From NCBI GenBank assembly GCA_964617645.1, contig CAZTYE010000004.1:124001-188000 (forward strand): a stretch of 64,000 nucleotides of DNA, written 5' to 3'. This document shows, piece after piece, positions 45,059 to 54,775 of the stretch. The notes below the pieces were generated by a model that saw only the letters and a program-made list of their open reading frames with translations, was not told the DNA's origin and made no database searches. The DNA is from JADJGC01 sp964617645. GTDB lineage: Bacteria > Zixibacteria > MSB-5A5 > CAIYYT01. The position numbers and the translations under genes were made by a program. Positions within the stretch are counted from its first letter, which is position 1. Every line of letters starts with the position of its first letter.

Positions 45059-46260
45059 TTCTTCACCTTCAAGATTCGCTCGACTCGATCCAGAATGACG
45101 GCCGCCAGTTGTGTCTTGGTCATCCGTTCGAGCGCTTCGTCGCTACCGGTTGCCGAGATCAGTGTCGCAATATTGTGGTCCCCGCCAAACTCGGCGCCCG
45201 CCTGCGTCGGATTGTTGAGCACAATCAAATCCAACTTCTTCGCCTTGAGCTTCTTGACCGCATTTGCGCGCCCCGAATCGATTTCCAACGCGAATCCGAC
45301 CGTGACTTGCCCGGCGCGCTTCTGTTTGCCGATCTCGGCAAGGATGTCGGTATTCTCCGCGAGCGGAATCGACTTCGGCGCCGGATGCGACAATTTTTTC
45401 TTTGAATACTGCTTGGGGCGATAATCCGCCACCGCCGCCGCCATAATCAAGATGTCGCTTTCGCTGATGCATGCCTGCAGCGTTGTTCGCATCTGCTCTG
45501 CTGATTCGACATCGACGCGCTTCACCGCTGGCGGCGTGGCCAGCGCCGTCGGGCCGGATATCAAAGTCACCTTCGCGCCGCGCTGCGCAGCCTCCGCAGC
45601 CAATGCGTATCCCATCTTGCCGGAGGAAAAGTTGGAGATGTAGCGTACCGGATCAATCTTCTCGATCGTCGGACCTGCGGTCACGATCACGTTCTTGCCC
45701 GTAAGACCAAGTGTGCGGGAGAAGTACGAGACAACGCGCTCGTATATCATTTCCGGCTCTTCCAGGCGCCCGACGCCGTAGGTGTGACACGCCAATTCGC
45801 CGACTTCCGGCATGATGAACTGGTAACCGCGTCCGCGCAACGAGTCGATGTTCTCCTGCACGATCGGATTGTTAAACATCTCGGTGTTCATTGCAGTAGC
45901 AATCATAACGTCCGACTGCTTGGCCATGACAATCGTCGTGAGCAAGTCATCGGCGATTCCGTTTGCGATCTTGCCGATGATGTTCCCGGTCGCCGGTGCA
46001 ATCAAGATCAAATCCGCCCACTCGGCATACGAGATATGATGTGTCGCCACGAAGCGCTCGGCCGGAAACATTTCATGCGCGACCGGATTGTCCGACAACG
46101 TTTCCAGCGTCGTCGTCGTCACAAACTTCGTTGCCGAATCCGTGAGCACTACTTTGACCTCGGCGCCGGCCTTCTTGAGCAGGCGAATCAGAATACAAGC
46201 TTTGTATGCGGCAATACAGCCGCTGATGCCGAGGAGGATTTTCTTGCCGTTCAGGGGCAT
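45055..46260 (-). CDS. coaBC: Phosphopantothenoylcysteine decarboxylase / phosphopantothenate-cysteine ligase
   Basis: 401 residues. The flavin-dependent CoaC half has GISGCIAAYKA, the catalytic His in ATHHISYAEW, PATGNIIGKIANGIADDLL and AMNTEMF. The CoaB half begins near 190 with VIVTAGPTIEKIDPVRYISNFSSGKMG and AAAVADYRP. It carries out two steps of coenzyme A synthesis. ATG 46260. Confidence 0.95.
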   Translation of the reverse strand: MPLNGKKILLGISGCIAAYKACILIRLLKKAGAEVKVVLTDSATKFVTTTTLETLSDNPVAHEMFPAERFVATHHISYAEWADLILIAPATGNIIGKIANGIADDLLTTIVMAKQSDVMIATAMNTEMFNNPIVQENIDSLRGRGYQFIMPEVGELACHTYGVGRLEEPEMIYERVVSYFSRTLGLTGKNVIVTAGPTIEKIDPVRYISNFSSGKMGYALAAEAAQRGAKVTLISGPTALATPPAVKRVDVESAEQMRTTLQACISESDILIMAAAVADYRPKQYSKKKLSHPAPKSIPLAENTDILAEIGKQKRAGQVTVGFALEIDSGRANAVKKLKAKKLDLIVLNNPTQAGAEFGGDHNIATLISATGSDEALERMTKTQLAAVILDRVERILKVKK

Positions 46261-46275
46261 AGCGCGCTCCGGCGC

Positions 46276-46737
46276 TTAATTGACGATCTCGGAGCCGTCG
46301 AGATTGAAGAGGTTGAGATCGATCGACGCGCCCGAGGCGAACACGTAACGCGAAGCGATCACCTTCATTACCGGCAGATCGATCTGTTCATCACCGAGCA
46401 AGAACGCCTTATCGACAATCTTCTCAAACTGCGCCGGTGAAATCAGGCGGAAGCGCAGAAGTTGAATGAGGAAACCCGCCGCATCGGGAGTAAAATGCTC
46501 GAGCTCGGCGTCGCTCATGACGCGCACCGATTGTTGCGAACTCTGCGCCGGGTTGATGCGGCCACTGTCCCGCTGAAGTTCTTCCAGAAACCAGCCATAG
46601 GCCGATGAAATCTCCGAATCGGTAAATCCGCGACTCTTGAGATCGGAAGAGATCGCTGTAAACGGGCCGATCTGGCCGTTATGACTGCGGAGGTGCTCCA
46701 CCAAATAGAAGACGATTTCGAGGATGCGTTCTTCCAA
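46276..46737 (-). CDS. Smg/DUF494 family protein
   Basis: 153 residues from TTG 46737 with AAGGA upstream. EERILEIVFYLVEHLRSHNGQI at the start, a helix-turn segment DLKSRGFTDSEISSAYGWFLEEL, and RFRLISPAQFEKIVDKAFLLG match the Smg (DUF494) family, often encoded beside dprA and topA. Function unknown. It lies between purH and coaBC. Confidence 0.85.
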   Translation of the reverse strand: MEERILEIVFYLVEHLRSHNGQIGPFTAISSDLKSRGFTDSEISSAYGWFLEELQRDSGRINPAQSSQQSVRVMSDAELEHFTPDAAGFLIQLLRFRLISPAQFEKIVDKAFLLGDEQIDLPVMKVIASRYVFASGASIDLNLFNLDGSEIVN

Positions 46738-46878
46738 AGTCGTTCCTTCTTACCGGCGTCCGGTCAGAACGCCCGCTATTTTTAAGGTAAATACTGATGA
46801 ATAGTTCCGCAAGAATAAAACTGTCCAGAAATCGCGCACTGGTGAACTTGTGACAGTCGTGATTGACTGCGCCCAGCA

Positions 46879-48453
46879 TCAATGCCTGAAGTGCCTGATC
46901 CCCGTAAACACCATCGCAATTCCGGCTTGGTCGGCGGCGGCAATTGCATCCGCGTCGTTCTTAGACCCACCCGGTTGAATTATCGCTACAATACCCGCCG
47001 CCGCTGCGGCTTCGACACCGTCAGCCATCGGGAAGAATGCATCCGACGCCAACACACTGCCCCGCGCGCGAGCGCCGGCTTTCTTAACCGCGTTCTCGAC
47101 CGCATCGACGCGCGAGGTCTGCCCGCAACCCTGGCCTACCATCGCCGTGCCTTGCGCGATCAGAATCGCGTTCGACTTGACATGTTTAACTAATTGAAAC
47201 GCCCACAATAGTGAGCGAATCTGATCGGCAGACGGTTTCGCTTTCGTGACGATAGATAGCTCGCTCTCACCGACGACATGCGTGTCGACCGACTGGTACA
47301 AAGATCCGCCGTGGATCGCGCGCGCCCAGTGTTGCGTCGGCTTGATCTTGCCAATCGCGGGTAGGCGCAGTAGGCGCCGCTGTTTCTTCTTCTCCAAGAG
47401 CGCCAGCGCTTCGGGCGCGTAATCCGGCGCGATAATGCACTCGACAAACTGTGTCTCGTGCAACTCGCGCGCCGTTTCCATGTCGACCGTGCGATTCAAG
47501 CCGATGATCGATCCGTATGCCGACAGCGGATCAGCGGCCAGCGCCAGTTCGTAAGCCTTGGCCAATGTCTCCGCCGACGCCGCGCCGCACGGGTTGGTGT
47601 GCTTGACCACGCAGGCAAACGGATCCGCAAAGTCAATGATCATGCCGAGGCAGGCATCGAGATCGATGTAGTTGTTGTAGGATAGTTCTTTCCCCGCGAG
47701 CTGTTCGGCGTCGACCAGCGACAACGCTGACTCGCCGTGCTTGCGGTAAAGTGCCGCAACCTGGTGCGGATTTTCGCCGTAGCGGAGCGGCGCAACTCTT
47801 GTCAGTTTGAGATCGATCTGCGCCGGCAGCTCATCACTGCCGCCATTCTGCGCCCGAACAAAATAGTCGCCGATGGCTTGGTCATATTCGGCGATCATCG
47901 CGAACGCCTGCGCCGCGTAGCGCCTGCGGTGATCGGCGGAAATGACACCTTCGTTCGCGCCAAAGTCGGAAATGAAATCCGTGTATTGCGCCGGATCGAC
48001 CAGGATCGTCACACCTGCGAAGTTCTTGGCGGCGGCGCGAACCATTGTAGGACCACCAATATCGATGTTCTCGATTACGTCCGCTTCCGGTTTGCCGGAT
48101 GCTACGGTCTTCTGGAACGGGTAGAGATTGACAACGACCAGGTCGATCTGCTTGTAGTCGAGGCTGTCCAATTGTTCGCGATCCTCCGGCACGTCGCGCC
48201 GAAACAGAATTCCCGCGGCGATCTTTGGATGCAACGTCTTGACGCGACCTTCGAGTATCTCCGGCGCTCCCGTAAACGACGACACCGGTACGACTTTGAT
48301 TCCGGCGTCTTTCAGCGTTTGTTTTGTTCCGCCGGTCGAAATGATCTCTACGCCTTGCTCGGTGAGAAATCTTGCCAGTTCAATCACGCCGGTTTTGTCC
48401 GACACCGAAATGATTGCGCGTTTGATTCGCCCCTCGACAGTCGCTTTGCCCAT
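46879..48453 (-). CDS. purH: Bifunctional AICAR formyltransferase / IMP cyclohydrolase
   Basis: 524 residues from ATG 48453. The N-terminal IMP cyclohydrolase domain carries AIISVSDKTGVIELARFL, STGGT, GRVKTLHPKIAAGIL and NIDIGGPTMVRAAAKN. The transformylase domain has the catalytic KHTNPCGAA near 270 and SDAFFPMADGVEAAAAAGI near 480. Last two steps of IMP synthesis. Starts 2 nt after the purC stop. Confidence 0.96.
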   Translation of the reverse strand: MGKATVEGRIKRAIISVSDKTGVIELARFLTEQGVEIISTGGTKQTLKDAGIKVVPVSSFTGAPEILEGRVKTLHPKIAAGILFRRDVPEDREQLDSLDYKQIDLVVVNLYPFQKTVASGKPEADVIENIDIGGPTMVRAAAKNFAGVTILVDPAQYTDFISDFGANEGVISADHRRRYAAQAFAMIAEYDQAIGDYFVRAQNGGSDELPAQIDLKLTRVAPLRYGENPHQVAALYRKHGESALSLVDAEQLAGKELSYNNYIDLDACLGMIIDFADPFACVVKHTNPCGAASAETLAKAYELALAADPLSAYGSIIGLNRTVDMETARELHETQFVECIIAPDYAPEALALLEKKKQRRLLRLPAIGKIKPTQHWARAIHGGSLYQSVDTHVVGESELSIVTKAKPSADQIRSLLWAFQLVKHVKSNAILIAQGTAMVGQGCGQTSRVDAVENAVKKAGARARGSVLASDAFFPMADGVEAAAAAGIVAIIQPGGSKNDADAIAAADQAGIAMVFTGIRHFRH

Positions 48454-48455
48454 CG

Positions 48456-49349
48456 CTACTTCCCCACCAGAATCTGTTCGATCTCCTCGTATTTCCTTTT
48501 CGTGCCGTCGATGATGTCTTCCGGAAGATGCGGCGGCGGCGAGTTTTTGTCCCAGCCGCAAGCCGTCAGGTGGTCGCGCACGAACTGCTTGTCGAACGAC
48601 TCTTGTCCGCGCCCGATTCGGTACCTGTCCTTTGGCCAGAAACGCGACGAGTCGGGTGAGAGTATTTCATCAATCAGGATCAATTTATCATTTAGGATGC
48701 CAAATTCGAATTTCGTGTCCGCAAGGATGATCCCGCGAGATTCGCAGTAGTTCGCCGCTTTCAGATATAGCGCCTTCGACACGCTACGCAACTTGGCCGC
48801 CAAATCGATCCCAACCATACTCGCCATTTCTTCAAAGGAGATGTTGATGTCGTGTCCCGATTCTTCTTTGGTCGCGGGCGTAAAAATCGGCTCGTCGAAC
48901 TTCTGCGATTCCTGAAGATCGTTCGCGAAATGGAACCCGAGCACGGTAGTATTTCCGGACTTGCGCTGCATGGTGTAATCCTTCCACAGCGACCCGGAGA
49001 TATATCCGCGCACCACACACTCGATATCGATTCGCTCCGCTTTGTGAACCAGCATCGATCGCCCCTCAAGTTGCTCTCGATACTTGCGCAAGGGCTCCCG
49101 ATACTCGCTTACGTTCGCGCTGATGAAGTGGTTATCCACCACGTCCTTCGTGTAATCGAACCAAAACAGCGACATTCGCGTCAGCACTTTGCCCTTGCCG
49201 GGAATCGCGTCCGGCAGAACGTAATCGAACGCCGAAATGCGGTCGGTGGCGACGATCAACAATTTGTCATCGAGATCGTAAACGTCGCGCACTTTGCCGC
49301 GCGCAAACAACTTGATATCGGGCATGTTGGTTTGTAGCAGACTCTCCAT
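48456..49349 (-). CDS. purC: SAICAR synthetase
   Basis: 297 residues. FARGKVRDVYDL at the N-terminus, the ATP-binding and substrate motifs ATDRISAFDYVLPDAIPGKGKVLTRMS, and EIDIECVVRGYISGSLWKDY confirm the eukaryote-like long form of PurC. GGAG lies 9 nt before ATG 49349. Confidence 0.95.
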   Translation of the reverse strand: MESLLQTNMPDIKLFARGKVRDVYDLDDKLLIVATDRISAFDYVLPDAIPGKGKVLTRMSLFWFDYTKDVVDNHFISANVSEYREPLRKYREQLEGRSMLVHKAERIDIECVVRGYISGSLWKDYTMQRKSGNTTVLGFHFANDLQESQKFDEPIFTPATKEESGHDINISFEEMASMVGIDLAAKLRSVSKALYLKAANYCESRGIILADTKFEFGILNDKLILIDEILSPDSSRFWPKDRYRIGRGQESFDKQFVRDHLTACGWDKNSPPPHLPEDIIDGTKRKYEEIEQILVGK

Positions 49350-49355
49350 AGCGGC

Positions 49356-49961
49356 TTACTCCAATATAATTTCTCCCGCTGCGATCTTGGCGACCGTCTC
49401 GGGATATAGTTGATGTTCGACTTTCAATACACGCGCCTGCAACGTTTCCGGCGTATCGCCGGGTAGCACTGCCACCCGTTGCTGCGCGATCACGCGGCCG
49501 TGATCGTAATCCTCGTCGACGATGTGAATCGTCGCGCCCGATTCCGTCTCGCGCGCTTCGATTACAGCCTCGTGCACGAGAATCCCATACATCCCTTGTC
49601 CGCCAAACTTCGGCAGCAACGCCGGATGCACGTTGATGATCTTGTTACGATACGCGGCGAACAGTTCGTGAGGAATCATTTTCATGTAACCGGCGAGACA
49701 AATCAGCTCGACTCCTCGACTCTGCAATTGCTCAAGCAGGGTGCGGCCATACTCGCCGGCCGTGTCGAAGTGTCGATCGGAAATGACCAACGTTTCAATT
49801 CCGGCGTTTTTCGCGCGTTCCAAAGCGAACGCTCTTCGATTGTTCGAGACAACCAGCACCAGGCGACCACCGATCCGGCCATCGGCGCAGGCGTCGATCA
49901 GCGACTGCAAATTCGAGCCGCCGTGCGAGGCAAACACCGCGATCCGAAGCGGAGTCGGCAT
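49356..49961 (-). CDS. purN: Phosphoribosylglycinamide formyltransferase
   Basis: About 201 residues from ATG 49961; a GTG at 49970, overlapping the gatB stop, is an alternative start. Catalytic Asn, His and Asp are visible in INVHPALLPKFGG (about residue 105) and VDEDYDHG (about 140). It adds the first formyl group in purine synthesis. Confidence 0.94.
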   Translation of the reverse strand: MPTPLRIAVFASHGGSNLQSLIDACADGRIGGRLVLVVSNNRRAFALERAKNAGIETLVISDRHFDTAGEYGRTLLEQLQSRGVELICLAGYMKMIPHELFAAYRNKIINVHPALLPKFGGQGMYGILVHEAVIEARETESGATIHIVDEDYDHGRVIAQQRVAVLPGDTPETLQARVLKVEHQLYPETVAKIAAGEIILE

Positions 49962-49966
49962 ACCGC

Positions 49967-51403
49967 TCACTGATCGAGCTTTCGTTTTAGGAGCTCGTTC
50001 GTGAGCGCCGGATCAGCCTTTCCCTGCGTGGCCTTCATCAATTGTCCGACGAAAAACCCAAACACCTTCTGCTTGCCGGCGCGATACTTGGCGGCTTCTT
50101 CCGGAAAATCGGCGATGATTTGCTCGATCATGCGCTCAAGATCGCCGGAATCCGCGACCGGAGCAAGTCCTTTCTCGGCAATGATCACAGCGACTTCGCG
50201 TCGATCAGTCATCATCAACTCAAACAGCTCTTTAGCAATCTTGCCGGTGATCTCGCGATTCCTGATTCGAATAATGAGATCTCCAAGTCGGCGCGGAGCG
50301 ATCGGAAACGAGCCGATTTCCATCGCGCTGACGTTGAGTCGCGCTAACACCTCTGTCATGATCCAATTCGACGCCAGTTTCGCGTCGCCACAAACCGCCA
50401 CAGTCTCCTCATAGTAATCCGCCAGCTCGCGCTGAGCCGTGAGCAAAGCTGCATCATAATCGGGAATCGCGTATTGAACTGCGAAGCGAATCCGACGCTG
50501 CGCGGGTAACTCCGGGAGAGATTTGCGCGTCTCTTCAAGCCAGGGTTCGTCGATGATCAACGGCCTCAGATCGGGATCGGGGAAATAGCGATAATCGTGC
50601 GACTCCTCCTTGGAACGCATCGGATAACACTTGCCGTCGCTCTCGTTGAAAAGCAGAGTCTGTTGTACAATGGATCCGCCGTTTGCCACCACCGCATTCT
50701 GTCGCGCGATTTCCGACTGTAGCGCGCGTTCGACACCGCGAATCGAGTTCATATTCTTGACCTCGGTCTTCGTCCCGAGTTTGTCCGCTCCGATCGGTCG
50801 GATACTCACGTTTGCGTCGCAGCGCAGTGACCCCTCTTCCATATTGCCGTCGCAGATGCCAAGGTATTCTACCAGTTGCTTGAGTGCGTGCAGGTATTGG
50901 AACGCCTCGTGTGGCGAGCGCAGCACCGGCTCGGTAACGATTTCAACTAACGGCACACCGCAGCGATTCACGTCGACCCGCGAGAAATCGTCACCCGAGT
51001 TTTCCGGATGAAGCGACTTGCCGGCGTCTTCCTCCAAGTGAATCCGATTGAGCGCAACGGCGCGACTTTCGCCTTCCGCTTCGATCACGACCGCGCCGCC
51101 CCGTCCAATCGGTTGATCGAACTGAGAAATCTGGTAGCCCTTTGGAAGATCAGGATAGAAATAGTTCTTGCGCGCGAATACCGAACGGCGATTGATCTCA
51201 CCGCCGACTGCCAGTATCAATTTCATCGCCATCGTCACGGCTTCGCGGTTCAGCACCGGCAAGGCGCCGGGAAGTCCCAGACATACCGGACAAGCCGCAG
51301 CATTCGGGCGTTGACCGAACCTCGTCGAGCACGCGCAGAAAATCTTGCTTCCGGTCAAGAGCTGCGCGTGAACTTCAAGCCCGATGACGGCTTCAAAACT
51401 CAT
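49967..51403 (-). CDS. gatB: Asp-tRNA(Asn)/Glu-tRNA(Gln) amidotransferase subunit B
   Basis: 478 residues from ATG 51403, which overlaps the gatA stop (ATGA). EAVIGLEVHAQLLT, the zinc Cys residues in FCACSTRFG and ACPVCLGLPG, and the C-terminal YqeY-like tail (FVGQLMKATQGKADP) are present. It activates Glu- or Asp-tRNA for amidation. gatC is not in the window. Confidence 0.96.
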   Translation of the reverse strand: MSFEAVIGLEVHAQLLTGSKIFCACSTRFGQRPNAAACPVCLGLPGALPVLNREAVTMAMKLILAVGGEINRRSVFARKNYFYPDLPKGYQISQFDQPIGRGGAVVIEAEGESRAVALNRIHLEEDAGKSLHPENSGDDFSRVDVNRCGVPLVEIVTEPVLRSPHEAFQYLHALKQLVEYLGICDGNMEEGSLRCDANVSIRPIGADKLGTKTEVKNMNSIRGVERALQSEIARQNAVVANGGSIVQQTLLFNESDGKCYPMRSKEESHDYRYFPDPDLRPLIIDEPWLEETRKSLPELPAQRRIRFAVQYAIPDYDAALLTAQRELADYYEETVAVCGDAKLASNWIMTEVLARLNVSAMEIGSFPIAPRRLGDLIIRIRNREITGKIAKELFELMMTDRREVAVIIAEKGLAPVADSGDLERMIEQIIADFPEEAAKYRAGKQKVFGFFVGQLMKATQGKADPALTNELLKRKLDQ

Positions 51404-52821
51404 CGGTGCATCTGCTCCACGTGCCATGCCAATCGCATAATCGTTGCCTCGTCGAAAGCACGCCCAATCAGTTGAAGTCCTATCGGCAGATTGTGTTCAT
51501 CGTTTCCGCACGGTACCGACACCGCGGGCAACCCGGCCAGATTGACACTGACGGTATAGATATCCGACAGATACATCTCCAGCGGATCGGAAAGCTTCTC
51601 TCCGAGTCGAAACGCCGTTGTCGGTGTCGTCGGTGTGAGAAGCGCATCGACAGCAGCAAATGCCGTCTCAAAGTCTCGCCGAATTAGCTCGCGCACTTTC
51701 ATCGCTTTCGCATAGTAGGCATCATAGTATCCCGATGACAGCACGTAGGTGCCCAGCATGATACGGCGCTTTGCTTCCGCGCCGAAACCGGTATGGCGCG
51801 TGTTCGTGTACATGGCCGTCAGATTCTCTGCCGGCTCGCGCAGGCCATAGCGAATTCCGTCGTAACGCGCCAGATTTGATGACGCCTCGGCGTCGGCGAT
51901 AATGTAGTAGCACGCGATCGCGTACTCCGTGTGCGGCAGCGAAACATCCTTGACTTCGACACCCAGTTTCTGCAGTTCCGCGACTGTGCGTTCGATCTCT
52001 TGCCTAATGGACGTTGCCTGACCTGCGCCGAAGTACTCCTTCGGTAGCCCGACGCGCAGCCCTTTCAGATCGCCTTTCAAACTCGTTGCGACCGCGGTCC
52101 AGCCGCGATGACTTGAAGTCGAATCGCGCGGATCATAACCGCTGATCACATCAAACAGCAATGCCGCCGACTCAACGTCGCAGCCAAAGGCCCCGATCTG
52201 ATCGAGCGACGACGCATATGCTACCAGCCCGTAACGGCTGACCGCGCCATAGGTCGGCTTGAGTCCGACCACACCGCAGAACGCCGCCGGCTGGCGCACC
52301 GAGCCACCGGTATCCGATCCCAGGGCAATTGGCGACAGCCCCGCCGCGACAGCAGCAGCCGAGCCGCCAGATGATCCGCCCGGCACTCGCCGTAGATCGG
52401 CCGGATTCTTCACGGCGCCGAACGCCGAATTCTCGTTCGACGAGCCCATCGCGAACTCGTCGAGATTTGACTTCGCGATAATCACTGCGTCTTCGGCCAT
52501 GAGTTTGTCGATCACCGTCGCGTTGTAGGGAGGATTGAAATTAGCCAGGATCTTCGAGGCGCAAGTAGTCGGGTAGCCCTCAAGACAGATGTTGTCCTTC
52601 ACCACGAGCGGCAGGCCAAACAACGACCCCTTCGACTCGTTGGACTCGATCTTACGCTGCAGCCGCTCCACGCTTCGAAGCGTCAGATCGTCAGTGACTG
52701 TGATCAGACAGTTGAGTTCGGCGTTCACTCGGCGACACCGGGACAGAAGCTCCCGATAGAAATCGGCGAGGAGAACTTCCCCGCCGACGATCTTGCGCCG
52801 CAACTCTCGCGCCGAATTCAT
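51400..52821 (-). CDS. gatA: Asp-tRNA(Asn)/Glu-tRNA(Gln) amidotransferase subunit A
   Basis: 473 residues. The amidase-signature catalytic triad is in VVKDNI (Lys) and the VPGGSSGGSAAAVAAG segment with the cis-Ser and nucleophile Ser in GSDTGGSVRQPAAFCG. It releases ammonia from glutamine for GatB. It begins 3 nt after the glnA stop, so glutamine synthetase and a glutamine-using enzyme share a transcript. Confidence 0.96.
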   Translation of the reverse strand: MNSARELRRKIVGGEVLLADFYRELLSRCRRVNAELNCLITVTDDLTLRSVERLQRKIESNESKGSLFGLPLVVKDNICLEGYPTTCASKILANFNPPYNATVIDKLMAEDAVIIAKSNLDEFAMGSSNENSAFGAVKNPADLRRVPGGSSGGSAAAVAAGLSPIALGSDTGGSVRQPAAFCGVVGLKPTYGAVSRYGLVAYASSLDQIGAFGCDVESAALLFDVISGYDPRDSTSSHRGWTAVATSLKGDLKGLRVGLPKEYFGAGQATSIRQEIERTVAELQKLGVEVKDVSLPHTEYAIACYYIIADAEASSNLARYDGIRYGLREPAENLTAMYTNTRHTGFGAEAKRRIMLGTYVLSSGYYDAYYAKAMKVRELIRRDFETAFAAVDALLTPTTPTTAFRLGEKLSDPLEMYLSDIYTVSVNLAGLPAVSVPCGNDEHNLPIGLQLIGRAFDEATIMRLAWHVEQMHR

Positions 52822-52824
52822 AGA

Positions 52825-54150
52825 CTACAAAATCGGGTAGTAGTTTTCGATTTCGTAACCGGTCACTTGGATACGATAACGCTCGCACTCTTGCTTCTTG
52901 TTGGCGATCAAGCTCTCGAAAGTGTGGTCGCCCAGCGCTTCGCGCATCAGCTTCGACTTCTCGAATTCCGCGATTGCCGCTTCCAGCGAACCCGGCAGCG
53001 AGTCGATCTTCTTCTTCTGACGTTCTGCGCGCGGCATGTGATAGATATTCTCTTCCATTGCCGGGCCGAGCTCATACTTGCCCTGAATCCCGGCCAGACC
53101 GGACGCGAGCATCGCCGCAAACGCCAGATACGGATTGCATGCCGGATCCGGCGAACGCAACTCGACCCGCGTCGCCTTCTCTTTGCCGTAACGATACATC
53201 GGAATCCGAATCAGCGACGAGCGGTTGCGCTGCCCCCACGACACGTACACCGGCGCCTCGTAACCCGGCACCAGACGCTTGTAGGAGTTGATCCACTGAT
53301 TCGTCACCAGCGTGAACTCTTTTACATGCTTGAGCAATCCGGCGATATACTGCCGTCCCGTCTCCGAGAGATGATACTCACCGTTCTTGGCAAAGAACGC
53401 ATTGTTGCTGCCCTTGAACAGCGACTGATGACAGTGCATACCGGAACCGTTCTGGCCGGACAGCGGCTTGGGCATGAACGTCGCGTAAACTCCCATCTCC
53501 TGCGCGACTTCTTTGACGATCACCCGATACAGCATCGCCTGGTCGGCCATCTTCAGCGCGTCGGCGTACTTGAGATCGATCTCATGCTGCGACGGCGCGA
53601 CTTCGTGGTGCGAACATTCGACCTGAATTCCAACCGATTCCAGCGCCACGACGGTTTTCTTGCGCACCCGCGCGCCTAAATCAACCGTGCTGTAATCAAA
53701 GTAGCCGGTGACATCGATCACTTCCGGCGAACCGTTCTGCTTGAAATAGAAATACTCGAGCTCCGGGCCGACGTAATAGGTGTAACCAAGATCGGCCGCC
53801 TTCTTCAACATCTTGCGCAGAATCTGGCGCGGATCTCCGTCAAACGGCTCGCCGGTCGGCGTTTCAACGTCGCAGAACATCATCGCAACGCGCTCGCCTT
53901 CGATCAGCCACGGGAAAATGCGAAACGTCGAAAGATCGGGACGCGCGTTCAAGTCCGATTCTTCGATCCGCACGAATCCTTCGATCGATGACCCGTCAAA
54001 TCCCTGACCGCCCTCGAGCACTTCCTCGATTTCCGAACGCGTAATCGACATTCCCTTCAGCGTGCCGAGAATGTCGGTGAAGTACAAGCGGATATACTTC
54101 ACCTTCTCCTTGTCCATCATTTTGATGATCTGCTCAGCCGAGAAGCTCAT
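52825..54150 (-). CDS. glnA: Glutamine synthetase, type I-alpha
   Basis: 441 residues from ATG 54150 with AAGGAG at 8 nt. Active-site motifs: FDGSSIEGFVRIEESD, GPELEYFYF, the ATP-site NGSGMHCHQSLF, and RIPMYR. Length and the Arg in GFVRIEES (Arg62 of B. subtilis) point to the GSI-alpha type, regulated by feedback inhibition rather than by adenylylation. First gene of the glnA-gatAB-pur run. Confidence 0.95.
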   Translation of the reverse strand: MSFSAEQIIKMMDKEKVKYIRLYFTDILGTLKGMSITRSEIEEVLEGGQGFDGSSIEGFVRIEESDLNARPDLSTFRIFPWLIEGERVAMMFCDVETPTGEPFDGDPRQILRKMLKKAADLGYTYYVGPELEYFYFKQNGSPEVIDVTGYFDYSTVDLGARVRKKTVVALESVGIQVECSHHEVAPSQHEIDLKYADALKMADQAMLYRVIVKEVAQEMGVYATFMPKPLSGQNGSGMHCHQSLFKGSNNAFFAKNGEYHLSETGRQYIAGLLKHVKEFTLVTNQWINSYKRLVPGYEAPVYVSWGQRNRSSLIRIPMYRYGKEKATRVELRSPDPACNPYLAFAAMLASGLAGIQGKYELGPAMEENIYHMPRAERQKKKIDSLPGSLEAAIAEFEKSKLMREALGDHTFESLIANKKQECERYRIQVTGYEIENYYPIL

Positions 54151-54775
54151 CACGATACTCCTTATCCTTGACAACCGTACATTGTGTTCACGAGTGGTTT
54201 ATCTGGGCGGCGAGACTTTCCGCTATCATGGAAAACCACGATCCCAGAAAGCGCACAAGGATACATTTTTGAGCAAGCCGCACAAGCAAAAACCTCATAA
54301 TTGACTGAGTTTATCGACGAAGCTGGTTTGCGGTTAAGGCAGTCTGACGCTCGGGCCTTTCATCGGCGCTCGCGTTCGTTCAACCAACCGTTCAACGACC
54401 CGGCCTAAACCATAGACCGATAGTCGGATAACTTGGCCGCATTGGCCGAGTTCGCAGTCTTGCATAGAGCGGGACGGCGAACCCGATATCTCCAATAGAA
54501 CTTCGCGCCGATGATCACATCTCGCTCGGAACGCGGCGAGCAACCCGATTCTCCGAACGATTTCGAGCTCCGATACAATCGTGGAATGATTCTTCAATTT
54601 TCGACTTGACAAACGTTTGGGGGCATTCGTCATTAGTATCAAGCACGGCATTTAACCCCAAAGTCGATGATTGGGGAGGAAAGATCATCGGTATTTCGGG
54701 AAACAACAGTTGTAGCGCTCGTATTTCGGAACCGCGCGGTTTGGGCAGCGAACCTAACTTACAGGAGGTAAGCAT
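54151..54775. other. Divergent intergenic region between glnA and the lipoprotein gene
   Basis: 625 nt without a convincing gene. Near the right end there is TTGACA at 54606-54611 with TAGTAT at 54634-54639 (22-nt spacer, as in the G15 promoter), then a 6-bp hairpin CCCCAA / TTGGGG at 54656-54676. No clear glnA promoter or glutamine-responsive site was seen by eye. Minus-strand open frames here resemble no protein. Confidence 0.5.

Noticed and set aside
47737..48750. A 337-codon open frame on the plus strand
   Set aside because: Antisense to purH and purC, both certain.
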